Program-made: the position numbers and the translations under genes
Shown: positions 52,362 to 61,181 of the stretch, one piece after another
How positions within the stretch are numbered: the first letter of the stretch is position 1
Layout of the letters: every line of letters starts with the position of its first letter
Origin: Thermoproteus uzoniensis 768-20
GTDB lineage: Archaea; Thermoproteota; Thermoprotei; Thermoproteales; Thermoproteaceae
Length of the DNA: 64,000 nt
Assembly: GCF_000193375.1 (NCBI RefSeq)
Contig: NC_015315.1
Location: 690,622 to 754,621 of the forward strand
Direction: 5' to 3'
The notes under the pieces: model-generated
Told to the model about the DNA's origin: nothing
The model's database searches: none
What the model saw: the letters and a program-made list of their open reading frames with translations, nothing else

Positions 52362-53285
52362 GTGAGGTATAGACAGTACGGCGACTTGAGAGTGTCGGAG
52401 ATAGGGTTCGGCGCTTGGGTGCTCGGCGGCATGTACGGCGAGTTGGGCAGGGACGGGGCTAAGAGGCTTGTGGAGAGGGCCTTGGACCTCGGCATAAACT
52501 TCTTCGACACCGCCGACGTCTACGGCAGGGGGAAGTCGGAGGAGCTTCTCGGCGAGCTTCTGGCCGGGAGAGACGGCGTCTACGTCGCGACGAAGGTGGG
52601 GTACGACTTCTACTCGAGCCCGGAGAGGCCTACGCGCCGCTACGACGCCGAGTATTTGGAGGCGGCCTTGAGGAGGTCCGCGGAGAGGCTGGGCAGGAGG
52701 CCCGACCTCGTCCAGCTCCACAACCCGCCGAGGGAGGAGGTGGAGAGGGCGGCCGCGTATTTCCTCAAGATGAGGGGGGTGTGGGCCAGATATGTGGGCG
52801 CCGCGCTGGGGCCGGAGGTGCAGGTTCTGGAGGAGGGGAGGACGGCTCTTAGGGCCGGCTACGACTCCATAATGTTCGTCTTCAACATACTGGAGCAGGA
52901 GCCCGGGAGGATCTTGATAGAGGAGGGGCGGGGGAGGATGCTCCTGGCGCGGGTCCCCCACGCGAGCGAGGTGTTGACGGATAGGTTCAAGCCGTCGTTT
53001 CCCCAAGGCGACCACCGCTCGTTGAGGCGCGCCGAGTGGCTGAGGAGGGCTAGGGAAATCGCCGAGAGGGAGGTAGCTCCGCTGGCCAGAGAGCTCGGGC
53101 TGACGCTGGGCCAATACGCCCTCAAGTTCGTCCTCTCGTTCCCCGTCACGTCTGTCCTAGTCACGGCGACCTCGGTGGAGGAGCTTGAGGAGTACGCAGA
53201 GGCCAGCGACGGCAAGCCGCTCCCGGAGCACCACCTGGAGGCCCTCGCCGAGCTGTGGAGGAGGCACGGGAGAGAGCTGGCTTAA
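52362..53285 (+). CDS. Aldo/keto reductase family protein
   Basis: 307 residues, TIM-barrel type. Begins with YGDLRVSEIGFGAWVLGG, then NFFDTADVYGRGKSEELLG with the catalytic Asp and Tyr, and VATKVG with the Lys. The usual catalytic His is seen in VQLHNPP. It reduces carbonyls with NADPH; substrate unknown. Follows feoB by 16 nt and may be cotranscribed. Confidence 0.9.
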   Translation: MRYRQYGDLRVSEIGFGAWVLGGMYGELGRDGAKRLVERALDLGINFFDTADVYGRGKSEELLGELLAGRDGVYVATKVGYDFYSSPERPTRRYDAEYLEAALRRSAERLGRRPDLVQLHNPPREEVERAAAYFLKMRGVWARYVGAALGPEVQVLEEGRTALRAGYDSIMFVFNILEQEPGRILIEEGRGRMLLARVPHASEVLTDRFKPSFPQGDHRSLRRAEWLRRAREIAEREVAPLARELGLTLGQYALKFVLSFPVTSVLVTATSVEELEEYAEASDGKPLPEHHLEALAELWRRHGRELA

Positions 53286-53597
53286 GCCGCGGCGCCTAGG
53301 CGGAGCCTCCCGCCGCGTTGCGACCGCCTGCAGAGATATATCCTCCGCAGTACGACGCCAGGCAAGACGTCTGGCGAATTTACACGCCGAATCTCCGCGA
53401 CCGGCGCCCTCACCGCCGCGTTTCAATAACTAGGCCATCTCAATACACGAAGGTGGCCGATCTGCTGGGCACAAGCGCCTGCGCGCTTAGACGCTACGGC
53501 ATCTCGCCGAAACGGCTATCTGGAGGCGGCGGTGGAGGGACCGAGACGCGCGGCGCCCCACCTGGCCGAGCTGGTGAGAGCCGCGGCGAGGAGGTAG
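53286..53597. other. Intergenic stretch with degenerate coding remnants
   Basis: About 310 bases with no intact gene. Broken frames give weak protein-like pieces, for example KVADLLGTSACALRRYG around 53455 and EAAVEGPRRAAPHLAEL around 53525, which suggest decayed genes, but I cannot assign a family. Confidence 0.4.
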
Positions 53598-54170
53598 CTA
53601 AATGTCAAGTTCAGATACACACCTAAGGGCTACGCCGAAACTTACCAAACGGCTCTGCTGGCTATGAGGAATAACTCTAGGGAGTACGACGTGATGTACT
53701 TCGACGAGCCGTGGCTGTATACCTTCTACACAAACGGCTGGCTGTCGCCGATCGGCAAGACGGATCTCTCGGGGGCGCCGGACCTAATTGCCCAGTTGGG
53801 CTACTACAAGGGGGAGCTCTACGCGGTGCCCATCACCGGCAACTTCAACTTCTTGTTCTACAACAGGGCCGTGATCGAGTCGGTGGGGGAGAACCCGCCC
53901 AAGAGCTGGGACGACGTGGTGAGAATAGCCGAGACGGTCCAGCAGAAAATAGCGCCCAGGACATGCGGCCGGTCTGGCAACTACCCCGGCGGAATTACGT
54001 CGGACGTCTACCTCACCGTGCTGTTAAGCCTCGGCGGCGCCATGTTCGACCCAAGGGGCAGAGTCGCCCCGGTGCTGGACAGCAACGAGGCGGTTGAGGC
54101 CCTTAAGCTAATCGCCTATCCAGCCAATAAGGCGGGGCATCCAAAGACCACCTCGTGGGTGAACTCCTAG
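53598..54170 (+). pseudogene. Remnant of an ABC sugar-transporter substrate-binding protein
   Basis: An open frame of about 190 codons without a good start. The text DVMYFDEPWLYTFYTNGWLSP, ELYAVPITGNFNFLFYNRAV and PPKSWDDVVRIAETVQ is characteristic of family 1 extracellular solute-binding proteins for sugars. The signal peptide and first lobe strand are missing and the frame ends at a TAG after HPKTTSWVNS, where intact proteins continue for another 200 or so residues. No permease or ATPase genes are adjacent. This is a relic of a lost transport operon. Confidence 0.8.
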
Positions 54171-54328
54171 TCCCACAGCCACGCCGACCGTGACCAGAAC
54201 CGCGCCTCCCGCAATTCGGCCACCTACAGCTCTACTTCTCAAGCGGCCGCTAGCCTATCTTCTCCTACGCTTTCTGGCACCATCATTGGCCACTTTAAGG
54301 ATTTTTAAAAGGGGAGGCCTTCTCATCT

Positions 54329-54820
54329 GTGACTCTGCTAGTCCACCCTTGGAGGGATTTGGGGAGGTATGTGGAGATTAGGCTTGAGGAGGCGAGGTAC
54401 GAGCTCGAGCTTGCTGAGAAGTTTACTAGAGAGGAGATGTACAGAAATGCGGCTGGCAAGGCGTTTCAGGCTTGGAAGTCGCTGATGGCGGCGCTGGCGG
54501 CTGTACACAGAGAGGCGTTGGCTAGGCACTACCCCGGAGCTGTCAGGACGCGCGACGGCCAGGCGGTGGCCAGGGTGGATTGGCTAATAGCCTACATGCC
54601 GTCTAGTAAATTGCGGGAGGTTGCTCAGAGGCTCAGAGACGTAGTAGACTTCGACGTGGTGTCTCTAACAGACCTCGCCTTAAATCTCCACGAATTTCAG
54701 TACAACGGCGTGGATAGAGAGGCTCTGCTCAGCAGGTACACCTCCCTAGAGCTGGCGGTGGAAGATCTCAAGCTTTTCTTGGCCAGGTGTAGAGAAGTGC
54801 TCCAGAGAATTAAGACGTAG
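54329..54820 (+). CDS. PaREP1-family protein
   Basis: 163 residues. Opening PWRDLGRYVEIRLEEARYEL and core YRNAAGKAFQAWKSLMAALA identify the PaREP1/PaREP8 family, a Thermoproteales-specific multigene family of HEPN-like helical proteins. Function is unknown; toxin-antitoxin-like or RNA-related roles have been suggested by fold only. A second copy is at 58700-59227. GTG start about 27 nt after ATTTTTAAAAG (54299-54309). Confidence 0.85.
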   Translation: MTLLVHPWRDLGRYVEIRLEEARYELELAEKFTREEMYRNAAGKAFQAWKSLMAALAAVHREALARHYPGAVRTRDGQAVARVDWLIAYMPSSKLREVAQRLRDVVDFDVVSLTDLALNLHEFQYNGVDREALLSRYTSLELAVEDLKLFLARCREVLQRIKT

Positions 54821-55238
54821 CGCCCCGCTACGGCTCTTGTATATGGGTTCACATCTCGTAATGCCCTCTGTATAGAGTAGCTCGGTATTTGTACGATATA
54901 GCCGTCTTAGTCGAAAGCTGTGGTTGCTGGTCTAGAAGAGCTGTCGATGCGGGCGAGTTGATGAGGAAGATAGTAGTGTCTCCACGAGTATTATCTTTGA
55001 GGTAAATAAATCTCGGCGGTCCCCAAACCACGACGCGCAGTGGACGATACCCGATACTCGAAACCGAGAGGCCGCTCTGTGAGAGGTGAAGTAGGCGAGG
55101 GAGTTCTCGGCCGATTTCACAGATCGCGGAGCCGCCCTAAGCGCGTGGAGGGGCTGGCTGAGAGAGGCACAGCGGTCGCGATGAGAGCGCCGGGGCGGAG
55201 GCCGCTCGCGTCGGGCGAGGCGCCGCAGGTCCGCGGGC
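54821..55238. other. Gap of about 420 bases without an intact gene
   Basis: No frame gives a convincing protein. The left part (54840-55010) is more A/T-rich than its surroundings and has several TATA-like strings; the right part is very GC-rich. I see no RNA gene or repeat. It may contain decayed coding sequence on the minus strand, but nothing I can name. Confidence 0.4.
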
Positions 55239-55817
55239 CTATCTGCCGCCTCCCGCAGTGCGGCCGGGGACGATGTGGTGTCTCCTGCATCTGGCCTCGT
55301 AGGTCTCGCCGCCGCCCACGAGTATGCGGGGGCCGTCCGCCGGGGCCGGCCTGCCGCCGATAAGCCTCTGGGTCCTGGTGGCCGGCCGCCCGCAGACCTT
55401 GCACACAGCGGTCAGGGAGACGACCTTGTCGGCGTAGGCCATAATCCTCATGGTGGTCTCGAAGGGCTCTCCCCGGTAGTCGAGGTTCAGCCCGGCCGCG
55501 ATGACGAGCCTCCCGTAGGCGAGCCGGTCGAGAGCCTCTGCGAGAGACGGCGGGAAGAACTGAACCTCGTCGACGGCGACCACGTCGTACCTCTCGCCCT
55601 CCTCGGCTATTGCTGCGACTCCTGACTCGTCGGGCGGCACCACGAAGGCCTTCAGCCTCAGCCCGTTGTGGGCGGCCACCGAGAGGGCGTCGTAGCGCGA
55701 GTCTATAGACGGCTTGAAGACAGCGGCGGACCTCCCGGCGATTATCTGCCTCTCCACTCTCCTGATGAGCTCCGTGGTCTTCCCGGCGAACATGGGCCCC
55801 ACTATTGCGACCAACAC
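55239..55817 (-). CDS. tdk: Thymidine kinase (type II)
   Basis: Phosphorylates thymidine in salvage. 192 residues: P-loop GPMFAGKTTELIRR at residues 7-20, Walker B VVAVDEVQFFP near 80, the lasso region with zinc-binding CKVCGRPATRTQR near 140 and a final C at CRRHH. Complete in length. It sits in the accessory region and could have been acquired, though its base composition resembles that of its neighbours. Confidence 0.93.
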   Translation of the reverse strand: MLVAIVGPMFAGKTTELIRRVERQIIAGRSAAVFKPSIDSRYDALSVAAHNGLRLKAFVVPPDESGVAAIAEEGERYDVVAVDEVQFFPPSLAEALDRLAYGRLVIAAGLNLDYRGEPFETTMRIMAYADKVVSLTAVCKVCGRPATRTQRLIGGRPAPADGPRILVGGGETYEARCRRHHIVPGRTAGGGR

Positions 55818-55879
55818 TGACTGCCGGCCTCCGCCTTTATAGGGACTGCATTGATTTATTTACGGGAATACGGCATTAT

Positions 55880-56416
55880 ATGGACCCCGTTGGGAGGGCC
55901 CTCAAGGCTCTGGATCAGCTAGTCCTCAAGCCGCTGGAGGACATAGCCAGCGGCGCGGAGGGGATAGTGGAGGCGCTCGCCGAGCAGCTCGACGTGCCGA
56001 AGCCCAGAGTAGCCGCCGTCGCGGTGCCCCTCGACGAGTGCGGAGGCCAGCCCGGCGGGCTCTGTAGAGGGATAGCCGGGGTCTACGAGCCCGGCCTCAT
56101 AAGGATAAGCTACAGGTCTTCCCTCCCGTCCCTCCTGCACCTATTCGCCCACCACCTCCAGGCCGTGGAGATGGGGGAGAGGTTCCTACAGGCGAGGCGC
56201 GCGGAGGCCGAGAGGCTGCCGTGGGAGTTGAGGCCTCTCGAGATAGCGGCCGCCGTGAGGGCCGCCCAGCTCGCCAGGAGGGCCCCGCCGAGGATTTTAA
56301 GGGTGTGGGAAGAGGAGATAAAGCCCAAGATCAAGGAGCTCGACGAGAACCTAGCCCAGCTGAAGGCCGACGTGGAGCAGCTCTACAGATACGCCGAGAT
56401 ATACGCGCGGCGTTAG
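55880..56416 (+). CDS. Unknown helical protein with a degenerate HExxH motif
   Basis: 178 residues. The segment LLHLFAHHLQAVEMGERFL (residues 85-103) looks like the zinc helix of small metallopeptidases (HEFxHH), but the Glu after the first His is Leu (His87-Leu88-x-x-His91). A later LPWELRPLE would supply the third ligand. The C-terminus is a coiled coil (KIKELDENLAQLKADVEQL). ATG at 55880 fits a TATA-like GATTTATTTA (55852-55861). It may be an inactive protease relative with a structural or binding role. Confidence 0.7.
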   Translation: MDPVGRALKALDQLVLKPLEDIASGAEGIVEALAEQLDVPKPRVAAVAVPLDECGGQPGGLCRGIAGVYEPGLIRISYRSSLPSLLHLFAHHLQAVEMGERFLQARRAEAERLPWELRPLEIAAAVRAAQLARRAPPRILRVWEEEIKPKIKELDENLAQLKADVEQLYRYAEIYARR

Positions 56417-56652
56417 CCATCTGCCGAGCGCTAAGGACGCTGAGAACGAGGCGAGAGCTCTCCCAGCCGTGCGAGGCACGGCGCCGCGAAGGCCGGGAGG
56501 AGCGGTGCGGGGACAGGTCTGGTGAAGGCGGCCGCGGACTCGTCAGGAGATCGCGCCGATCCTGTCCGGCCGAGCATATCCTCGACTCGGCGCCCACAGC
56601 TATTGCGTATCCTTCCAGTAGCGCGGCGACTGTCAGCGCGATCAAGCCGGCC

Positions 56653-56775
56653 TTAATCTCGCCTTATTTGCGAGGATGTCGATATTTCAATCGGCGCGAA
56701 CGCGAAGCATCCCGGCAAAACTTCCGCGGGCAACAAGACAGCGATCAAAAGGGCTATGACGGCTATCGCGAACAA
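56653..56775 (-). CDS. Putative 40-residue secreted or membrane peptide with one Cys
   Basis: Hydrophobic N-terminal helix (AIAVIALLIAVLLPA), then EVLPGCFAFAPIE with Cys23, and a polar basic tail ending RRD. The TTG start is at leaderless distance from a good TATA box (GCATATATAAAG, about 56787-56798, minus strand). It follows the M48 peptidase gene by about 80 nt on the same strand. The peptidase's own N-terminus has a similar hydrophobic-then-Cys layout. Short and with TTG start, so only moderately supported. Confidence 0.35.
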   Translation of the reverse strand: MFAIAVIALLIAVLLPAEVLPGCFAFAPIEISTSSQIRRD

Positions 56776-56852
56776 GGCCGCATAACGCTTTATATATGCC
56801 GAGAGCGCGAATACGACGATACTGTGCGCCGGGGGGTAGTAGAGGCCGCAGA

Positions 56853-58349
56853 TTAGAGGAGGCCGAGGCGCCACATTGCGACGAGGCCTACAAGGAAAGA
56901 TGCCGCTAGGAGTATCGAGAATGCTATTAGGGATAGCAACGAGGCCTTCTTGTCGTCTTCTGTGGCGATTCTTGAGCTCAAGAACAACGTAATAAAGGCA
57001 AGCGCTAGGGAGGCCGCGAGGAAGGGAGGACCTATAAAGACGACGCCCGGCATAGGGAGCGAGACAGTGGCTAGATATGCCGAGGAGAGCCAAAGCGATA
57101 TCTTAAAGGGATCGACCGAGGAATACCTCGCCACTATAGGTTTCAAGATCAGAGCTAGGAGGAATGCAATAGCTAGACCCAATAGAATTAATGAGACAAA
57201 GTTTAACAATAAAACTCTCATATTTGATATGTTAAGGAGAAGTCCCAGTGAATAAGTCAAGCTCCCAGCAAAGGCCGGGAGCCAAGGGGCGGCGAACCTA
57301 AGCGCTCCGGCAGGCCTCGTCCAGTCGTCGGCAAGGGATCTCAAATATCTCTTCGCCTCTTCGAGATCCGCGGGAAGCGATGGATACAGCAGGCCGAGGA
57401 CGGCTCTCACAACAGCCGTTGCGAACTTGCCCCTTCCGGAGAACTCCCTTTGCATTACCTCTACGAGGCTCCTCGCCCTCTCCTCCACGGCCTTTTCGCC
57501 GAGGCGCCTCACTGCGAACGCCTCGGCGTAGAGCTCGTCGGTGAAGTGAACGGCGTACATCAGGAAAGCCGAGAGGGCGAAGCCTAACGCCCAGAAAAAA
57601 GCTTGGTTAAAGTACAGCTTTCCGTAATTAGCAAGCATGGCTCCAATCATCGCGAAAAGGAGGGCCTGGAAGGCGGTTGCGACGAAGTACAAAAACCTAG
57701 ACCTCGCGTGGCCTAGTTCATGCATTAGGACGACGGCGTTGTTCCTATGCCGCGGGGCGATGAAGACGATAGGCCGGCCTATTATCATCGTGGCCGATGT
57801 CAACAAGGGCCTATCGACATAAATTACGGCTACTCCATCCACGATCTCTTTACGCGGATATCTCCTTACTAAGATTTTATACAATATTAAAGAAACCAAA
57901 AGATATGTTAGCATATATAATAACATAGCTAGATAGGAAGATAGAAGAAGAGAATATAGAGTGGGGCCTCCCCTGATCAGATACTCCCTTATCGGAACCA
58001 CGACTAGGTACATAACGGCTGCTACAGACAATAGAGGAGGATTAGATAGGAGCGATAGATATGTATAAAAGTCAAAAACTTTTAGGAGGGACCCCTTCTC
58101 CTGCGCCATTTTCGCAACCCCAGCTACGAGCCCCGCCCAACCGAGCCCGAACAATATTAGTGCGGCGGCTGTTAAGTCGCTGGCCATTTGCGCTCTCGTT
58201 GTAGCGCCGGCGGCTCCGGCACCGGTGGCCGCCCCGCCAGCCGCAGATCCATTTGGGATTACGCACCACGCCAGAACCTGCGGGACAGATCCGACGTACG
58301 CTATTAGTATCAACATCCCTATCGCCGCTTTTATCTTATCGTTCACCAC
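56853..58349 (-). CDS. Integral-membrane M48 (HtpX-like) metallopeptidase
   Basis: 498 residues with many hydrophobic segments. Zinc motif HELGH at residues 210-214 and the third ligand in TDELYAEAFA (Glu272 or Glu276). Up to four helices precede and seven or so follow the catalytic part, a larger membrane portion than in HtpX. A Cys and a Gly/Ala-rich loop follow the first helix. Such enzymes cut membrane proteins or mature peptides. The part at 57840-58090 is richer in A/T than the surroundings, suggesting transfer. GTG start with TATA-like GTTAAAAAATG. Confidence 0.88.
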   Translation of the reverse strand: MVNDKIKAAIGMLILIAYVGSVPQVLAWCVIPNGSAAGGAATGAGAAGATTRAQMASDLTAAALILFGLGWAGLVAGVAKMAQEKGSLLKVFDFYTYLSLLSNPPLLSVAAVMYLVVVPIREYLIRGGPTLYSLLLSSYLAMLLYMLTYLLVSLILYKILVRRYPRKEIVDGVAVIYVDRPLLTSATMIIGRPIVFIAPRHRNNAVVLMHELGHARSRFLYFVATAFQALLFAMIGAMLANYGKLYFNQAFFWALGFALSAFLMYAVHFTDELYAEAFAVRRLGEKAVEERARSLVEVMQREFSGRGKFATAVVRAVLGLLYPSLPADLEEAKRYLRSLADDWTRPAGALRFAAPWLPAFAGSLTYSLGLLLNISNMRVLLLNFVSLILLGLAIAFLLALILKPIVARYSSVDPFKISLWLSSAYLATVSLPMPGVVFIGPPFLAASLALAFITLFLSSRIATEDDKKASLLSLIAFSILLAASFLVGLVAMWRLGLL

Positions 58350-58699
58350 GACTGCAAGTAGTGACGGGCATTTTTTAACGTTCGACTTTTAAAGAAGAAA
58401 TGACTTCGATAACTGACGTATTTACGGCGGGTTGCTTGGCGCGGCGGCCTATCGCCAGGCGGTTGCTGGCGACGCCGGCTCTCGAGCCGCTTAAGCGCCC
58501 GGCGCTCCGCAGAGGGCGACGTACAGCCACCCCGTCGCAGGCAGGATGCGCCGGCAGCCAAGGGCTTGGCGGATCTAAATCTCTAGGTACAGTCGCCCAG
58601 CCATATAGACGTATACGACGTTCTGCGAGAGGGAAAGGTGCCAGTTGTTAGGCGCGTCTTTGGGGTAATAAAGTTATAAGAGGAGGCAACAACGGCACT
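58350..58699. other. Gap of 350 bases with a gene remnant
   Basis: The left end carries the M48 promoter. Between about 58597 and 58680 one frame reads SHIDVYDVLREGKVPVVRRV and then stops, which looks like the tail of a lost protein gene, but I cannot name the family. The rest shows GC-rich sequence without an intact frame or RNA gene. Confidence 0.4.
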
Positions 58700-59227
58700 G
58701 TGGAGTTCCCAGTATTGGCTAAGCCTTGGAGAGACCCTGGGCGGTATAGGGAGGCGCGTATGAGGGAGGCGGAGATCGAGTGTAGGCTGGCGTTGGAGTT
58801 TCTCTCCGAGGGCTTGGTGAGAAACGCCGCCGGCAAGGCTTTTCAGTGCTGGAAGGCGTATCTGGCGGCTCTGGCAGTGGAGGGGAGGGATATGCTGAAG
58901 GCTAGGTTTCCCGGCGTCGTTAGGTTGCGTAAGGGGGAGGAGGTGGAGGAGGTCGAGGACGTCGATGTGGTAATCGCCGTGATGCCGACTACGAGGATGG
59001 CCGAGGTCGCGGCTTTGCTGTCGCGGCGGTTCGGCGAGGAGGTGTTGAAAAACACATTTCTCGCGCTGGAGCTACATAGGTATCAATACAACGGCCCCGA
59101 CCCCGAGGCCGTGATTTCTAACGTGCCGGACGACTCGACGGCGGCTAGGCTTATCTGCGTCTTGACGGGATATCTGGCGATGCGTTCAGAAGATCTTAAA
59201 AAGATATACGTCAATATCTGTAAATAA
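58700..59227 (+). CDS. PaREP1-family protein, second copy
   Basis: 175 residues. PWRDPGRYREARMREAEIE and LVRNAAGKAFQCWKAYLAAL match the PaREP1 pattern and the copy at 54329-54820; the two are clearly related but far from identical (for example an inserted acidic EEVEEVEDVDVV near residue 78). GTG start after AATAAAGTTATAAG (58667-58680). Function unknown. Confidence 0.85.
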   Translation: MEFPVLAKPWRDPGRYREARMREAEIECRLALEFLSEGLVRNAAGKAFQCWKAYLAALAVEGRDMLKARFPGVVRLRKGEEVEEVEDVDVVIAVMPTTRMAEVAALLSRRFGEEVLKNTFLALELHRYQYNGPDPEAVISNVPDDSTAARLICVLTGYLAMRSEDLKKIYVNICK

Positions 59228-59474
59228 ATTTGGACTAGTCCTCGTAGATTGCCGGCCACGACTTGATGCCGTAGCTGTGAAAACTGTATAGGCGGCTTAG
59301 GCAGGGGAGTGGAACGAGTGGGGCGCCAACACCGCCGTTGTTCTGTCCGTCACCAGCCGGGCTTCTCTGTATCAGCTGTATAGGCTCTATCGCCGCGACG
59401 CCTATCTATCCAGGCACCGCGCCGGCCTCTTGAGCGGGGCGGTGCGTTTTTATATCCTCACCGGTGTCTGGGGC

Positions 59475-60329
59475 ATGAAGGTCGGGTTTATCGGCTTGGG
59501 GATCATGGGAGGGCCTATGGCGAGGCACCTCCACAAGGCCGGCTTCTTGGCGGCCGTCTACAACAGGACTAGGGCCAAGGCCGAGCCCTTCGGGAAGCTG
59601 GGGGTCTACGTCGCCGAGTCGCCCGCCGACCTCGCGAAGAGGGTCGACGTGGTGATCGAGATGGTGTCCGACGCGCCCGACGTGGAGCAAGTCCTCTTCG
59701 GGCCCGGCGGCGTGGTGGAGGGGGCTAGGCCCGGCCTCGTCGTCGTCGACATGTCGACGAACTCGCCCGATTGGGCCAGGAACTTCGCCGAGCGCCTGGC
59801 GGCGCGCGGGATAGACTTCCTCGACGCACCTGTCACGGGCGGCCAGAAGGGGGCGGAGGAGGGGACTCTCACCGTCATGGTGGGGGGCCGGGAGGATCTC
59901 TTCCAGCGGCTCCTCCCCGTGTTTAAGGCCTTCGCGAAGGAGGTTATCTACGCGGGGCCTGTGGGCTACGGCCAGGCCATGAAGCTCGTGAACCAGGTGG
60001 TCATAGCCCTCAACACAATAGCCATGGTCGAGGGGCTGAGGCTCGCCGAGGCTCTCGGGCTGGATATCGACAAGGTGGCGAGGCTCTTGACGGTGGGGGC
60101 GGCCAGGTCGGGCTCCATAGAGCTGTATCTGCCCAAGCTCCTCAAGGGCGACCTCTCGCCGGGGTTCAAGGCGGCCCACCTCAAGAAGGATCTGGCCTAC
60201 GCCATGGAGATAGCCAACAGGAAGAGCCTCTCGCTCCCTGCCTCGGCGCTCGCGCTGGAGCTCTACAAGAAGATGGTGGAGAAGGGCCTCGGAGAGCTGG
60301 GCATACACGCCTTGGGCAAGGCGTATTGA
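59475..60329 (+). CDS. 3-hydroxyisobutyrate dehydrogenase family oxidoreductase
   Basis: 284 residues. Rossmann start MKVGFIGLGIMGGPMARHL; DMSTNSPDWARNFAE; substrate loop DAPVTGGQKGAEEGTLTVMVGG; catalytic Lys in GYGQAMKLVNQVVI near residue 171. Family members reduce or oxidise beta-hydroxyacids (3-hydroxyisobutyrate, tartronate semialdehyde, succinic semialdehyde or glyoxylate). Substrate not predicted. ATG at 59475 follows TTTTTATATCC (59447-59457). Confidence 0.92.
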   Translation: MKVGFIGLGIMGGPMARHLHKAGFLAAVYNRTRAKAEPFGKLGVYVAESPADLAKRVDVVIEMVSDAPDVEQVLFGPGGVVEGARPGLVVVDMSTNSPDWARNFAERLAARGIDFLDAPVTGGQKGAEEGTLTVMVGGREDLFQRLLPVFKAFAKEVIYAGPVGYGQAMKLVNQVVIALNTIAMVEGLRLAEALGLDIDKVARLLTVGAARSGSIELYLPKLLKGDLSPGFKAAHLKKDLAYAMEIANRKSLSLPASALALELYKKMVEKGLGELGIHALGKAY

Positions 60330-60368
60330 GCCCTCCGCAACTATTTAATATCCCGCCTCGGCGGGTCC

Positions 60369-60704
60369 GTGGGCTTTCTCCTAGAGAGGTCGTTCTGGCG
60401 CGCGGCCGAGGCCATGTTGGAGGCCGGCGAGTACAACCTCGCCCTCTTCCACATAGAGCAGGCGTTGTAGCTCTGCCTTAAGTACAAGATCTACGAAAAG
60501 TACGGGGACTTCCCCAAGACGCACAGCCTCAAGCTCCTGTTGGCGGAGGTCGGCGTCCAGATCCCGCTGGATCCCGTGGTGGTCGACCTCCTCGAAGACG
60601 CCTATATAGGCTCGCGGTACCTCCCCGTGCGCTACTCGCAGGAGAGCGCGCGGCGGGCCTACCGGGAGGTAGAGAGGGCGCTCCGCGCTCTGTCATATCT
60701 ATAG
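60369..60704 (+). pseudogene. HEPN-domain toxin-like gene with an in-frame amber codon
   Basis: The frame from GTG at 60369 reads LLERSFWRAAEAMLEAGEYN and LALFHIEQAL, then TAG (60468-60470), then LCLKYKIYEKYGDFPKTHSL and on to a normal TAG at 60702. Both halves are continuous HEPN domain; intact relatives have Gln at the stop position, so a CAG to TAG change is likely. A TATA-like element (CTATTTAATAT, 60342-60352) is kept. It is followed directly by the nucleotidyltransferase partner. Confidence 0.75.
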
Positions 60705-61033
60705 AGCTCTTCAGACGGCTCTGGACGAGGAGGGCCGAGGAGCTGGAGAGGCTCTGGGCCGCTCTAGAGAGGCTGAAGGCGCGGGCCAGAGAGCTCGACC
60801 CGGATGCCCGCCTCTACGTCTTCGGGAGCTTCGCGCAGGGGAGTCCGAGGCCCGACAGCGACGTCGACGTGCTGGTGGTGACGCGCCTCGCCTCCACAGA
60901 GGAGGGGCGCATACGCATGAGGGCCGAGCTCGGCGGCGTCCTCAGCCCCTACTCGCCGGTGGAGCTTCACGTGGTCTCGCCGGAGCAGTTCGGGTGGTAC
61001 CTCCAGTTTATGGACGCCTTCGTGGAGATATAG
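60701..61033 (+). pseudogene. MNT-type nucleotidyltransferase antitoxin-like gene without a start codon
   Basis: 110-codon frame overlapping the HEPN stop. The minimal nucleotidyltransferase motif YVFGSFAQGSPRPDSDVDVL is complete (GS...D-x-D) and VELHVVSPEQF follows. No ATG, GTG or TTG lies in this frame between the HEPN gene and the motif, or in the preceding 70 bases. With the stop in HEPN this suggests a decaying HEPN/MNT toxin-antitoxin module; use of a rare start codon is the alternative. Confidence 0.65.
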
Positions 61034-61181
61034 GTCGTAGGGAGGCGACGGGCTTGTGCCCGCGCAGAGCGGCGCGTCGCCGAATCCTCGGCCGTTGCCC
61101 GGCCCTCTATCGGCGCGGTCTGCCGCGGCAAATACGCCCCGCGGCGTGACCTGCCGGCGGTGGTCGAAGGCGCCCGGCCTG

